Positions 24,124 to 32,103 of a DNA stretch of 33,004 nt are shown one piece after another (position 1 is the first letter of the stretch; each line of letters starts with the position of its first letter). The DNA lies in the NCBI GenBank assembly GCA_033238645.1, contig BQXR01000013.1, forward strand, positions 1-33,004. The letters are read 5' to 3'. The translations under genes and the position numbers were made by a program. The notes beneath the pieces were generated by a model that saw only the letters and a program-made list of their open reading frames with translations, did no database searches and was not told the origin of the DNA. The DNA comes from Thiomicrorhabdus sp033238645 (GTDB lineage Bacteria; Pseudomonadota; Gammaproteobacteria; Thiomicrospirales; Thiomicrospiraceae).

Positions 24124-25188
24124 ATGACTAAAGCAAGCACACAACAGAATAATCAGCAGAGCAGCCACGCCTCGATTCCAATGCAATCAGTAGGCCCTTT
24201 TAAACTCATTGGTGATGTCGAAACTGACGACCTAATGGTTCCCATGGCAACCTATGAGACCCCTTTGTGGCCCTCTGTTGCACGAGGTGCTAGAGTGGCA
24301 GCCCATTCAGGTGGCATCCGAGTCACGGTTGTCGATGAACGCATGACCCGATCAATATTACTAGAAGCCCCTAATGCAGGGATTGCGACCTTGCGCTTAA
24401 GAGAGATTCAGTCACGCCATGCAGATCTACAAGCGGTGGTTGCAGAGACAAGTCGATTTGCTAAATTGCTTGATACCCATTTTCAAGTCGTTGGTAAGCT
24501 GATTTATCTTCGCTTAGAGTTTAATACGGGCGATGCTTCTGGACACAATATGGTGACCAATGCGGCTGATAAACTGATCCCGTGGTTATTGAAAACTTAT
24601 ACCGATCTTAAATATGTCTCTATCTCAGCCAACTACTGTACCGATAAAAAAGTCTCTGCGGTGAATGGTATTTTAGGGCGTGGTAAGTATGTAGTTTGCG
24701 AAACCACCATCCCAAGAAAGTTCTGTAAACGTTTCCTAAAAACCACGCCTGAAGCACTAGTGGATCTGCATATCAAGAAAGACCTAATTGGTAGCATTAT
24801 CTCTGGTGGGCTTAGAAGTGCCAATGCGCATGTTGCTAACATGCTGCTTGGCTTCTACCTTGCGACTGGGCAAGATGCCGCCAATATTGTTGAAGGATCG
24901 CAAGCGATCAACCATACAGAAGTGGATAAGAATGGTGACCTTTACTTCTCAACGACCCTACCTAATCTAATTGTTGGCACCGTCGGTAATGGTAAAGGCT
25001 TAGATTTTGTCCTAGAGAACCTTAAACAGTTAGGTTGTGCAGAAGAGAACGTAGAGCCAGGTGTTAATGCTCGCCGTCTCGCTTGTATCGCAGGGGCGAC
25101 CGCCTTTTGTGGTGAACTATCCCTGTTAGCTGCCCAGACAAACCCGGGTGAGTTAATGGAAGCGCATATTAAACTTGAGCGTAGTTAA
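24124..25188 (+). CDS. mvaA: Hydroxymethylglutaryl-CoA reductase
   Basis: A 354-residue reductase that makes mevalonate from HMG-CoA. Numbered from the upstream ATG at 24115, the catalytic set is E48 (ATYETPLW), K178 (NYCTDKKVSAVNG), D254 (GQDAAN) and H351 (EAHIKLERS). The blocks GDASGHNM, GRGKYVVCE, LPNLIVGTVGNG and GELSLLAA are closer to eukaryotic/archaeal class I enzymes than to the class II Pseudomonas mevalonii type, though the N-terminal segment around E48 is divergent. No membrane anchor is present, so the enzyme is soluble. I chose ATG 24124 because ATG 24115 overlaps the TATAAT box. It is the first of six mevalonate genes. Confidence 0.9.
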   Translation: MTKASTQQNNQQSSHASIPMQSVGPFKLIGDVETDDLMVPMATYETPLWPSVARGARVAAHSGGIRVTVVDERMTRSILLEAPNAGIATLRLREIQSRHADLQAVVAETSRFAKLLDTHFQVVGKLIYLRLEFNTGDASGHNMVTNAADKLIPWLLKTYTDLKYVSISANYCTDKKVSAVNGILGRGKYVVCETTIPRKFCKRFLKTTPEALVDLHIKKDLIGSIISGGLRSANAHVANMLLGFYLATGQDAANIVEGSQAINHTEVDKNGDLYFSTTLPNLIVGTVGNGKGLDFVLENLKQLGCAEENVEPGVNARRLACIAGATAFCGELSLLAAQTNPGELMEAHIKLERS

Positions 25189-25208
25189 AAAAATCACGAT
25201 GAGAAAGT

Positions 25209-26249
25209 ATGAGCCAAACGAGCACTGAACAGGCATCACAGCAAGTGACGCAGCGAAAACAAGATCATATTGAGGCTATTTTGCAAGATCGTTCTGTGGA
25301 GCGAGATCAGAGTGGTTTCGATCAGATCCGTCTTATTCATCGCGGCCTGCCTGAGATCGATTTCAAACAAATTGATTGCTCAAGTCAGTTTCTAGATAGA
25401 ACAATCTCCTTCCCTTTTTTGATCTCCTCAATGACTGGTGGTGCCGCTGAGAACCTGGGGCAAATTAATCGGCACCTAGCCGAAGCGGCGGAGATCTGCC
25501 AAGTTCCCATGGCCGTTGGGTCACAAAGAGCGATGATCCTGGATCAAGCAGCACAGCAAACTTTTGCACTCCGTCAATATGCACCTAGCGTACCCTTAAT
25601 TGCCAATATGGGCGCTGTACAACTCAATTATGGCTTTGGTGTAGATGAAGCAAAACGGGCAATAGAAACCCTAAATGCAGATGCCCTATACCTTCACCTC
25701 AACCCACTGCAAGAAGTTATCCAACCAGAAGGCGATACTAATTTTGCCAATTTAGCTGACAAAATCCATCAGCTGGCAGAACAAATTGAGGTACCCATTA
25801 TTCTAAAAGAGGTCGGGGCAGGACTGTCTGCCAAAGACATTCAACTTGGCCTACAGGCGGGCATTCAGTACTTTGATGTTGCAGGTAGAGGTGGAACCTC
25901 TTGGAGCAGAATTGAAGCTCATCGCTCAGAAAGTAGTTTGGGTATTACTTTTCAAGACTGGGGCTTAACTACGGTTGAAAGCCTACAGATTTGCCAAGCC
26001 TATCAATCTAATGGCTTTTTTATTGCCAGCGGCGGCATACGAAACGGCATAGATATGATAAAAGCTGTTATAATGGGCGGTCGCTTATGTGGTGTGGCTG
26101 CGCCGTTGTTAGTGCCTGCACTTGAGTCTACGAAGAAAGTGGCTGAAGCCATAGACCAATTTAAACAGGAATTTGTCACTGCACAATTCCTATTAGGCAT
26201 GCCGAATGTAGATGCCTTACACATGAACAACGCTTTGGTTGTGCCTTAA
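25209..26249 (+). CDS. fni: Type 2 isopentenyl-diphosphate isomerase
   Basis: A 346-residue FMN-dependent isomerase that interconverts IPP and DMAPP. It has the N-terminal RKQDHIEA, the flavin-site blocks LISSMTGGAAE and PMAVGSQRAM, the catalytic LHLNPLQEV (Q168) with QPEGDTNF, and the phosphate-binding RGGTSWSRIE and GGIRNG. It is unrelated to the type 1 Idi enzyme. It starts 20 bases after the reductase stop and clearly belongs to the operon. GAGAAAG lies upstream of the ATG. Confidence 0.93.
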   Translation: MSQTSTEQASQQVTQRKQDHIEAILQDRSVERDQSGFDQIRLIHRGLPEIDFKQIDCSSQFLDRTISFPFLISSMTGGAAENLGQINRHLAEAAEICQVPMAVGSQRAMILDQAAQQTFALRQYAPSVPLIANMGAVQLNYGFGVDEAKRAIETLNADALYLHLNPLQEVIQPEGDTNFANLADKIHQLAEQIEVPIILKEVGAGLSAKDIQLGLQAGIQYFDVAGRGGTSWSRIEAHRSESSLGITFQDWGLTTVESLQICQAYQSNGFFIASGGIRNGIDMIKAVIMGGRLCGVAAPLLVPALESTKKVAEAIDQFKQEFVTAQFLLGMPNVDALHMNNALVVP

Positions 26250-26297
26250 CGGGGCACAAAGTAATAAGAATATATAAGAAAAGAATCAGCTCTAACT

Positions 26298-27461
26298 ATG
26301 AAAATAGGTATCGATTTAATCCACTTTGCTACTGCAGACTATTATCTAGGTTTAGATACCTTTGCAGCAGAAAAAAATATTGATGTAGATAAATTCTATA
26401 TTGGCATTGGTCAAGAGAAGATGTCGATCGCCCCGCCTGACGAAGATATTGTCAGCTTAGCGGCTAAAGCCGCTGCACCCATTTTAGATCAAATCAACGC
26501 TGATGAAATCACCGCGGTTCTATTTGCTACTGAAACAGGGGTTGATCAATCAAAATCTGCTGGTGTTTTTCTCCACGGTCTACTTAACTTATCTAAACGC
26601 TGCCGTGTTGTCGAATTTAAGCACGCTTGCTATGCGGGAGCTGCTGCACTACAAATGGCAACAACCATGGTCAGAGCCAACCCTAAAGAGAAAATCTTAG
26701 TCATCGCCGCTGATATTGCTAAATATGATGTAGATACCTCTGGTGAAGCGACACAAGGGTGTGGTGCGGTTGCCATGTTAATCACAGAATCCCCGCGCAT
26801 TATTATGATTGAGCCAGGTTCTGGTTACTTTACAGATGATGTGATGGACTTTTGGCGTCCGAATCACCGCACAACCGCCTTAGTGGATGGTAAATATTCA
26901 ACTAAAGTTTACCTAAACAGTCTTAAGCAGACCTGGGAACACTTCACCGAAGAGACAGGTAAAACATTTAACGATATTGACTATTTTTGCTATCACATTC
27001 CGTTTACTAAAATGGCTGAGAAAGCACATCAAACCTTGGCCAAAAAAGCAGGTGTTAAACTAACCTCTGAACAGTTTGAGTCGCAAACTCAACCTAGCCA
27101 GCTCTATAACCGCATTATCGGTAACAGCTATAGCGCTTCACTATTTATAGGCTTTATCTCTCTTTTAGATAACCTAAAAGATAATATTGAGAACAAGCGC
27201 ATCAGTTTCTTTAGTTATGGTTCTGGCTGTGTTGCAGAGTTCTTTACAGGCGTTATGCAACCAGGTTATCAGTCTGTCTTAATGACTGAAAGTCATCAAA
27301 AAAAGATCGAGCAGAGATGCCCTCTTAGCTATGCTGAGTATCTAAAATTTTATAATCAAGCTGAGCAATCGGTTGAAAATATTATTTATAAGATCAATAA
27401 CCGTGGTCCTTATCGCTTGGTCGGTATTGAAGATCACAAACGGCACTATCAAAAAACTTAA
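26298..27461 (+). CDS. mvaS: Hydroxymethylglutaryl-CoA synthase
   Basis: A 387-residue bacterial-type HMG-CoA synthase, which condenses acetyl-CoA with acetoacetyl-CoA. The catalytic residues fall at the same numbers as in Staphylococcus aureus: E79 (FATETGVDQSKSAG), C111 (FKHACYAGA) and H233 (FCYHIPFTKM). The C-terminal FFSYGSGCVAEFF block is also present. The acetoacetyl-CoA thiolase that would feed it is not in this window. The gap from the isomerase gene is 48 bases, with AAGAAAAG as a weak ribosome site. Confidence 0.95.
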   Translation: MKIGIDLIHFATADYYLGLDTFAAEKNIDVDKFYIGIGQEKMSIAPPDEDIVSLAAKAAAPILDQINADEITAVLFATETGVDQSKSAGVFLHGLLNLSKRCRVVEFKHACYAGAAALQMATTMVRANPKEKILVIAADIAKYDVDTSGEATQGCGAVAMLITESPRIIMIEPGSGYFTDDVMDFWRPNHRTTALVDGKYSTKVYLNSLKQTWEHFTEETGKTFNDIDYFCYHIPFTKMAEKAHQTLAKKAGVKLTSEQFESQTQPSQLYNRIIGNSYSASLFIGFISLLDNLKDNIENKRISFFSYGSGCVAEFFTGVMQPGYQSVLMTESHQKKIEQRCPLSYAEYLKFYNQAEQSVENIIYKINNRGPYRLVGIEDHKRHYQKT

Positions 27462-27530
27462 TCTCCACTTAGTTCAGTAACTTAAGCTTACTCTCGCTAA
27501 CTTTACCAGCCCTTTGATGAGTTTACCTCT

Positions 27531-28562
27531 ATGAAAACACACTGCGCTGTGCCGGCCAAATTGATACTTTCAGGTGAACATGCCGTTTTATATCATTGCC
27601 CTGCACTGAGCATGGCGATCGACTTAAAAACGCACTGTTGGGCAGCGTTCCAAGCAAGTGAAACCTCCTCTATCACAATTGAACTCGTTAACTTCCAACA
27701 AAAACACAAGTTCCCGACTAACGTTTGGCGCCAAATGGCGATGGATATCGAGTGTCGTTTTCAGCTGTTTGAAGAGAGCAAAGGCTCAATACAATCTGTA
27801 TTAGCGAACCCTATCGATTTAATTATAGAAGTTCTTTATCACTTTGAATCACTCTGCCCCCTAAAAAATGGTGAATGGCAATTTAAAATTAACTCTGACG
27901 TACCTATCGGACGCGGTTTAGGCAGTTCAGCAGCGGTTATTTTAAGCCTGCTTTCAAGCCTTATCAAGCAACATGCACTTGATGTTTCAGCCGATCAATT
28001 ACTCGTATTAGCTCAACAAATTGAGTGTCGTCAACATGGAAATTCCAGCGGTATTGACCCAGCAACTCTTATTTATGGCGGACTATTACAATACCAAAAC
28101 GACCAACCGATCAAACAAATTGAACCTCTCGCACTTAAGGGTTGGTTAATTGATACCAATAAGCCAGCTAGCAGTACTGGCCAATGTGTTATGCAGGTTA
28201 GAGAGCAACATGCCGCCGATAAAGAACTGTGGAAAGCCTTTAAAGCTATCACCCTAGAGATGGTCAAAGCTTGGAAGAGTCAACATAGCACCGCCTTTAA
28301 GGAGGCAATTCGTCAAAATCATCAACTGCTGGTTAAAATTGGCGTAGTGCCTAACAGAGTGCAAACCTTTATCCAGACACTTGAAGCCGACTACGATGCT
28401 GCTGCTAAAGTGTGTGGCGCAGGCAGTATTACTGGAGACAGTGCAGGTATGTTGCTCTGTATAAGCGAGCAAGCACCTGAAGCACTTTGCAAGGCCTACC
28501 AATATACTTATCAGCCTTTGGTACTACAAACTAAAGGGGTTCTCTGTGAAGACATTGACTGA
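27531..28562 (+). CDS. mvk: Mevalonate kinase
   Basis: A 343-residue GHMP kinase that phosphorylates mevalonate. Motif 1 is PAKLILSGEHAVLY, motif 2 is VPIGRGLGSSAAV (124-136), and the catalytic Asp is D176 in SSGIDPATLIYGG. The C-terminal motif is KVCGAGSITGDSAG. VPIGRGLGSSAA and SGID favour mevalonate kinase over the other GHMP kinases of the pathway. Its last 17 bases overlap the next kinase gene. The gap from the synthase gene is 69 bases, with no terminator seen. Confidence 0.88.
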   Translation: MKTHCAVPAKLILSGEHAVLYHCPALSMAIDLKTHCWAAFQASETSSITIELVNFQQKHKFPTNVWRQMAMDIECRFQLFEESKGSIQSVLANPIDLIIEVLYHFESLCPLKNGEWQFKINSDVPIGRGLGSSAAVILSLLSSLIKQHALDVSADQLLVLAQQIECRQHGNSSGIDPATLIYGGLLQYQNDQPIKQIEPLALKGWLIDTNKPASSTGQCVMQVREQHAADKELWKAFKAITLEMVKAWKSQHSTAFKEAIRQNHQLLVKIGVVPNRVQTFIQTLEADYDAAAKVCGAGSITGDSAGMLLCISEQAPEALCKAYQYTYQPLVLQTKGVLCEDID

Positions 28563-29613
28563 GTTGAAACAGTGGCAGAGTTACGCCCCCGCTAACACGA
28601 TGATTTTAGGTGAACACAGTGTCGTCTATGGCTACCCCGCCCTCGCCTGTGCCTTGGATCAGTTTATCCAAATCAACTGGCAGCAACGCAGAGATTCAGA
28701 GATTCACATTCAGTCCGCTCTGGCTAACCACCAGACAACACTCAATGAGTTGGCTTCACACCCTAAACTTGCTTTTGTGATGCAGACACTTAAAGTCTTT
28801 CAATCACAGCTACCCTTTGGTTTAAATATAGAGATCAAAAGTGACTTCTCCTCGACTATAGGCTTAGGCAGTTCTGCGGCAGTATTAGCTGCAATGCTCA
28901 GTGGCTTAAATAGCATTACAGAACAAAAGCTATCGATTTTGGAACTATTTGAGCTAGGTCACAGCATTATCCTTAAAATACAGGGCAGAGGCTCAGGAAC
29001 GGATTTAGCTGCAAGTCTAGCAGGGGGGGTCATCTACTTTAAGCCAAAATTTGATCTTCAGCCATCACCCGTAATTGAAAATCTATCACTCAGCTTCCCT
29101 TTGAGCCTGATTTACGCAGGTTATAAAACGCCTACTTCGCAAGTATTGGCTTTAGTCGCCGAGCAGTGGCAGGCGCAACCTAAACAGTTAGCCCAAATCT
29201 ATCAAGCCATGGGGAAAACCACAGAGCATGCTTACTCAGTACTGCAAAGGTTCAGTCATGAAGCTGAATCTAAACCCGAAAATAGTCCTGGCAACCAAGC
29301 TGCATCAGCAACATTGACTGAATTCTATGCAAGCTTTAATCACTACCAAGATCTAATGGATCAACTCGGTGTGAATGATGAGACTCTGAAAAAACTAATT
29401 GATAACCTCACACAATGCCAAAATATCCATGCCGCTAAAATTTCGGGCTCAGGTCTAGGTGACTGCGTTATCGCTATTGGTAAACAAGATCACTGCCCTA
29501 CAAGCGTCACGCAGGTTTTGCAAAACTATCAACAGATTCAAGTCAACATCTCTAAACTGGGTGCCTCTACTAAAATAATTAAGCCAAATAATGAGTCCCA
29601 TCAACATGGATAA
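28546..29613 (+). CDS. mvaK2: GHMP kinase, probable phosphomevalonate kinase
   Basis: A 355-residue GHMP kinase, probably phosphorylating phosphomevalonate. Motif 1 is PANTMILGEHSVVYGYPAL, motif 2 TIGLGSSAAVLAAM (about 104-117), the likely catalytic Asp D153 in GRGSGTDLAASLAGG, and the C-terminal motif ISGSGLGDC. The GSGTDLAAS form is closer to phosphomevalonate kinases, and the pathway needs this step, but sequence alone does not exclude a second mevalonate kinase. The start is GTG, preceded by AAAGGGG inside the end of the mevalonate kinase gene, giving translational coupling. A motif variant (29019-29029) encodes the conserved LAGGV. Confidence 0.75.
   Translation: MKTLTELKQWQSYAPANTMILGEHSVVYGYPALACALDQFIQINWQQRRDSEIHIQSALANHQTTLNELASHPKLAFVMQTLKVFQSQLPFGLNIEIKSDFSSTIGLGSSAAVLAAMLSGLNSITEQKLSILELFELGHSIILKIQGRGSGTDLAASLAGGVIYFKPKFDLQPSPVIENLSLSFPLSLIYAGYKTPTSQVLALVAEQWQAQPKQLAQIYQAMGKTTEHAYSVLQRFSHEAESKPENSPGNQAASATLTEFYASFNHYQDLMDQLGVNDETLKKLIDNLTQCQNIHAAKISGSGLGDCVIAIGKQDHCPTSVTQVLQNYQQIQVNISKLGASTKIIKPNNESHQHG
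29019..29029 (+). repeat. C-run/TGCT motif variant (AGCA G7)
   Basis: AGCA then seven G, matching the core but with TAGCA in place of GAGCA. It is inside the probable mvaK2 and encodes LAGGV. Confidence 0.6.
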
Positions 29614-30625
29614 GCAACAACTTCAACAACAATTTGTTAACCGCGTCATTGGCCATAATGCTGAAACAATGGATACGCTCAAGCCCATAAAGCCAGCGGG
29701 CAATGGGCTGGCACCAGTAAATATTGCACTTAGCAAATACTGGGGTAAACGAGATATGACACTCAACCTACCGATGAATGGTAGTGTCTCAATTAGCCTA
29801 CCAGGCTTAGGAACTCAAACCACTATCAAAATTGCCTCACAGCAGCGTGATCTAGTCAGCCTCAATAGTGAAGTCTTAACGGACGATAATCCTTTCACAA
29901 AACGCTTAAGTGTTTTTTTGAATCACTTTAGAACACCCAATACCTATTTTGAAATTTCTACGGTGAATACCGTGCCTACCGCTGCGGGGCTCGCCTCATC
30001 TGCATCAGGTTATGCCGCACTGGTGTTAGCTTTAGATGACCTATTCGGTTGGCAGCTCAAACCACAGCAACTCTCCCTACTTGCGCGCTTAGGCAGTGGT
30101 AGTGCCAGTCGTTCACTTTTCTCAGGTTTTGCCATCTGGCACAAAGGACAACAGGAAGATGGATTAGACAGCTACGCCGAAGCCATTGAAATCCAGTGGC
30201 CAGAGTTTTGTGTTGGATTGGTTAAGGTGAATATTGGGCAAAAATCGATTAGCTCAACAACAGGTATGCAAAACACCGTTGAAACCTGTGATCTATACAA
30301 AGCTTGGCCAGCGCAAGCTGAAAAGGATATGCAGCAGGTTCTACAAGCAATTGAGAACCGAGACTTTGAACTGCTGGGCAGAACGGCAGAACATAATGCA
30401 TTAAGTATGCACGCCACTATGATGGCAACTTGGCCACCCATTGTTTACTGGCAACCCGAATCTTTAGCAGCGATGCATAAAGTATGGCAACTCAGAAATG
30501 AAGGTATTAAGGTCTATTTCACCATGGATGCGGGGCCAAACTTAAAACTGCTCTTCCCAGAAACAGAAAAGCCTGCAATAGAGCAGGCTTTTCCAGAACT
30601 TTCGATTATAAAGCCATTTAATTAA
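29591..30625 (+). CDS. mvaD: Diphosphomevalonate decarboxylase
   Basis: A 344-residue enzyme that decarboxylates diphosphomevalonate to IPP. Family blocks are VNIALSKYWGKRD (43-55), MNGSVSISL, VPTAAGLASSASGYAAL (128-144), GSGSASRSLFSGFAIW and the catalytic-Asp block FTMDAGPN (D313). It has about 40 extra residues at the N-terminus compared with compact members. An ATG at 29606 would remove five of them; neither start has a clear ribosome site, and both overlap the end of the preceding kinase gene. It is the last gene of the mevalonate operon. A perfect terminator-like hairpin lies inside its final codons (30566-30593). Confidence 0.93.
   Translation: MSPINMDKQQLQQQFVNRVIGHNAETMDTLKPIKPAGNGLAPVNIALSKYWGKRDMTLNLPMNGSVSISLPGLGTQTTIKIASQQRDLVSLNSEVLTDDNPFTKRLSVFLNHFRTPNTYFEISTVNTVPTAAGLASSASGYAALVLALDDLFGWQLKPQQLSLLARLGSGSASRSLFSGFAIWHKGQQEDGLDSYAEAIEIQWPEFCVGLVKVNIGQKSISSTTGMQNTVETCDLYKAWPAQAEKDMQQVLQAIENRDFELLGRTAEHNALSMHATMMATWPPIVYWQPESLAAMHKVWQLRNEGIKVYFTMDAGPNLKLLFPETEKPAIEQAFPELSIIKPFN
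30566..30593 (+). terminator. Terminator-like hairpin inside the 3' end of mvaD
   Basis: GAAAAGCCTGC pairs perfectly with GCAGGCTTTTC across a six-base loop, giving an 11-bp stem that ends in TTTT. It encodes part of TEKPAIEQAF and ends 32 bases before the stop. No other strong terminator is seen before the convergent sspB gene, so the operon terminator may be embedded in the coding sequence, or it may serve the minus strand as well. Confidence 0.55.
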
Positions 30626-30684
30626 AAGATGCTTTTATAGTCGTTTACTTTTAGCCGTGCACTCTTCAGCACGAATAATCTCGA

Positions 30685-31164
30685 CTATTTAACAACCGTT
30701 AAAATTGGCTTCTTACTCGTCGATTTAACAGATGATTTAGAGGCCTTTGATGCTGGCTTCGATTTAGCCGCTGTTGCTGGCTTGCTCTTAGACTCAACCG
30801 CCTTATCCTCTACAGCAGAGAGGGTTGGCGCCTCATCAAATGTCTCTTCAGGATAGGGTTCTGCTGGAAATGGCATCCCCTGTCCGTTCTCACGAGCAAA
30901 GATCGCTAAAACAGCTTCTGGCGGAAAGCCAAGGGTTGTCTCAATACCTCCAAACCGCGCCTTAAACGTAAACCATTCGTTATCCATTGATAAACCGACA
31001 ACCGCAGCAGGATCAATATTCAGAACAATCACACCGTCCTGAACAAAATCCTGTGGCACATTGACGCTAGGATAATTTGCATCTACCTGAACATGAGGTG
31101 TCCAGCTATTATCAACAATCCAGTCGTACATGGCGCGAACCATATAAGGACGATTTGAAATCAT
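30685..31164 (-). CDS. sspB: Stringent starvation protein B, ClpXP adaptor
   Basis: A 159-residue adaptor that tethers ssrA-tagged proteins to ClpXP. The folded N-terminal domain (about 1-110) has RPYMVRAMYDWIVDN, TPHVQVDA, VPQDFVQDGVIVLNI and FKARFGGIE. A long flexible Ser/Ala/Lys-rich linker follows, ending in KKPILTVVK, which matches the ClpX-binding tail seen in E. coli SspB (ending LRVVK). It lies 48 bases after sspA on the same strand, the usual order. AAGGAAC precedes the ATG. Confidence 0.95.
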   Translation of the reverse strand: MISNRPYMVRAMYDWIVDNSWTPHVQVDANYPSVNVPQDFVQDGVIVLNIDPAAVVGLSMDNEWFTFKARFGGIETTLGFPPEAVLAIFARENGQGMPFPAEPYPEETFDEAPTLSAVEDKAVESKSKPATAAKSKPASKASKSSVKSTSKKPILTVVK

Positions 31165-31212
31165 AAAAGTTCCTTAGAAAAAGTTAACATCATCAAACAA
31201 TGAAATATCTAA

Positions 31213-31848
31213 TTAAACATCTCGCATATCAATTTCATCATCAGATAGACTCTCAACAAACATCTCACGAGTCAGAACTTTCTCTGCATAATCTACAATT
31301 GGCTTAGCAGACTTAGGCAGCTCAATGCCTAAAGCAGGTAGACGCCACAGTAGAACAGCCATGCTGATGTCAACTAGAGAGTAATCATCATTCATAAAAT
31401 AAGGCTTATGATCGAATACAGGAATCAACTGAACTAAACGCTCTTGTAGGTTTCTACGCGCTGTTTTAACTGCAGCTTCATCATCGCTGTTAGCAATGGT
31501 ATCAACCAATGGATACCACTCAGTTTCAATTTGACGAAGCATCTGACGAGCACGTGCCTTTGAGATAGGGTCAACAGACATCAATGGAGGATGCGGGAAA
31601 CGCTCATCTAAATACTCAATAATGACCTGTGGATCATAAAGAACCAACTCGCGATCAACTAAGGTAGGCAGCGTACCATAAGGGTTTAGTTCAAGAAGAT
31701 CTTCGGGCATGTTATCAACATCCACTTCAACCACTTCAATAGGAATATCTTTCTCTTTAGCAACTAAACGTACACGGTGAGAGCTTGGCGCCTTAGAATC
31801 TGAAAACAATACAATGACCGAACGCTTGGTAGCTGGAATATCTGACAT
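31213..31848 (-). CDS. sspA: Stringent starvation protein A
   Basis: A 211-residue RNA polymerase-associated protein with a glutathione transferase fold. The N-terminal thioredoxin-like half has VIVLFSDSKAPSSHRVRLV and YGTLPTLVDRELVLYDPQVI. The helical half has YFMNDDYSLVDISMAVLLWR, with the SspA surface for RNA polymerase expected in the PHPP-type loop (RFPHPPLM). It acts in stress and stationary phase. A good ribosome site (TAGGAG) precedes the ATG. The catalytic Cys of true glutathione-active proteins is absent, as is normal for SspA. Confidence 0.95.
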   Translation of the reverse strand: MSDIPATKRSVIVLFSDSKAPSSHRVRLVAKEKDIPIEVVEVDVDNMPEDLLELNPYGTLPTLVDRELVLYDPQVIIEYLDERFPHPPLMSVDPISKARARQMLRQIETEWYPLVDTIANSDDEAAVKTARRNLQERLVQLIPVFDHKPYFMNDDYSLVDISMAVLLWRLPALGIELPKSAKPIVDYAEKVLTREMFVESLSDDEIDMRDV

Positions 31849-32049
31849 GAAAAACTCCTAAAATGATTATGATTTACGCTATTCTCCGTTAAAACTAACT
31901 GAATATAACGCCTTGAATTTTTAACAAAAATCAAAAAACTAGATCCAGTATACACCCCGTGTCAAGCCCCTAAATTATGCCCTACAAATTTAGGCCTAAA
32001 TAGCCTTACCCCCCCCTGCTCAAAAATAATTTCTGACATTTAGGTCATA
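31849..32049. other. Gap upstream of sspA with one motif copy
   Basis: AT-rich sequence that must hold the sspA promoter; I could not settle one by eye. A C8 run with TGCTCAAAA lies at 32009-32024, about 160 bases upstream of sspA. Confidence 0.4.
32009..32021 (+). repeat. C-run/TGCTC motif copy (C8 TGCTCAAAA)
   Basis: Eight C then TGCTCAAAA, in the gap between sspA and the PEP-CTERM gene, about 30 bases from that gene's terminator. Confidence 0.85.
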
Positions 32050-32071
32050 AAAAACCCCAATTAAGGGGTTT
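32049..32071 (-). terminator. Intrinsic terminator of PEP-CTERM gene
   Basis: Read on the minus strand, AAACCCC pairs with GGGGTTT over a six-base loop and is followed by a run of T. It lies about 32 bases after the stop of the PEP-CTERM gene. Confidence 0.8.
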
Positions 32072-32103
32072 AATAAAAGAACGACAGTATCTGCCATTAA
32101 GTA

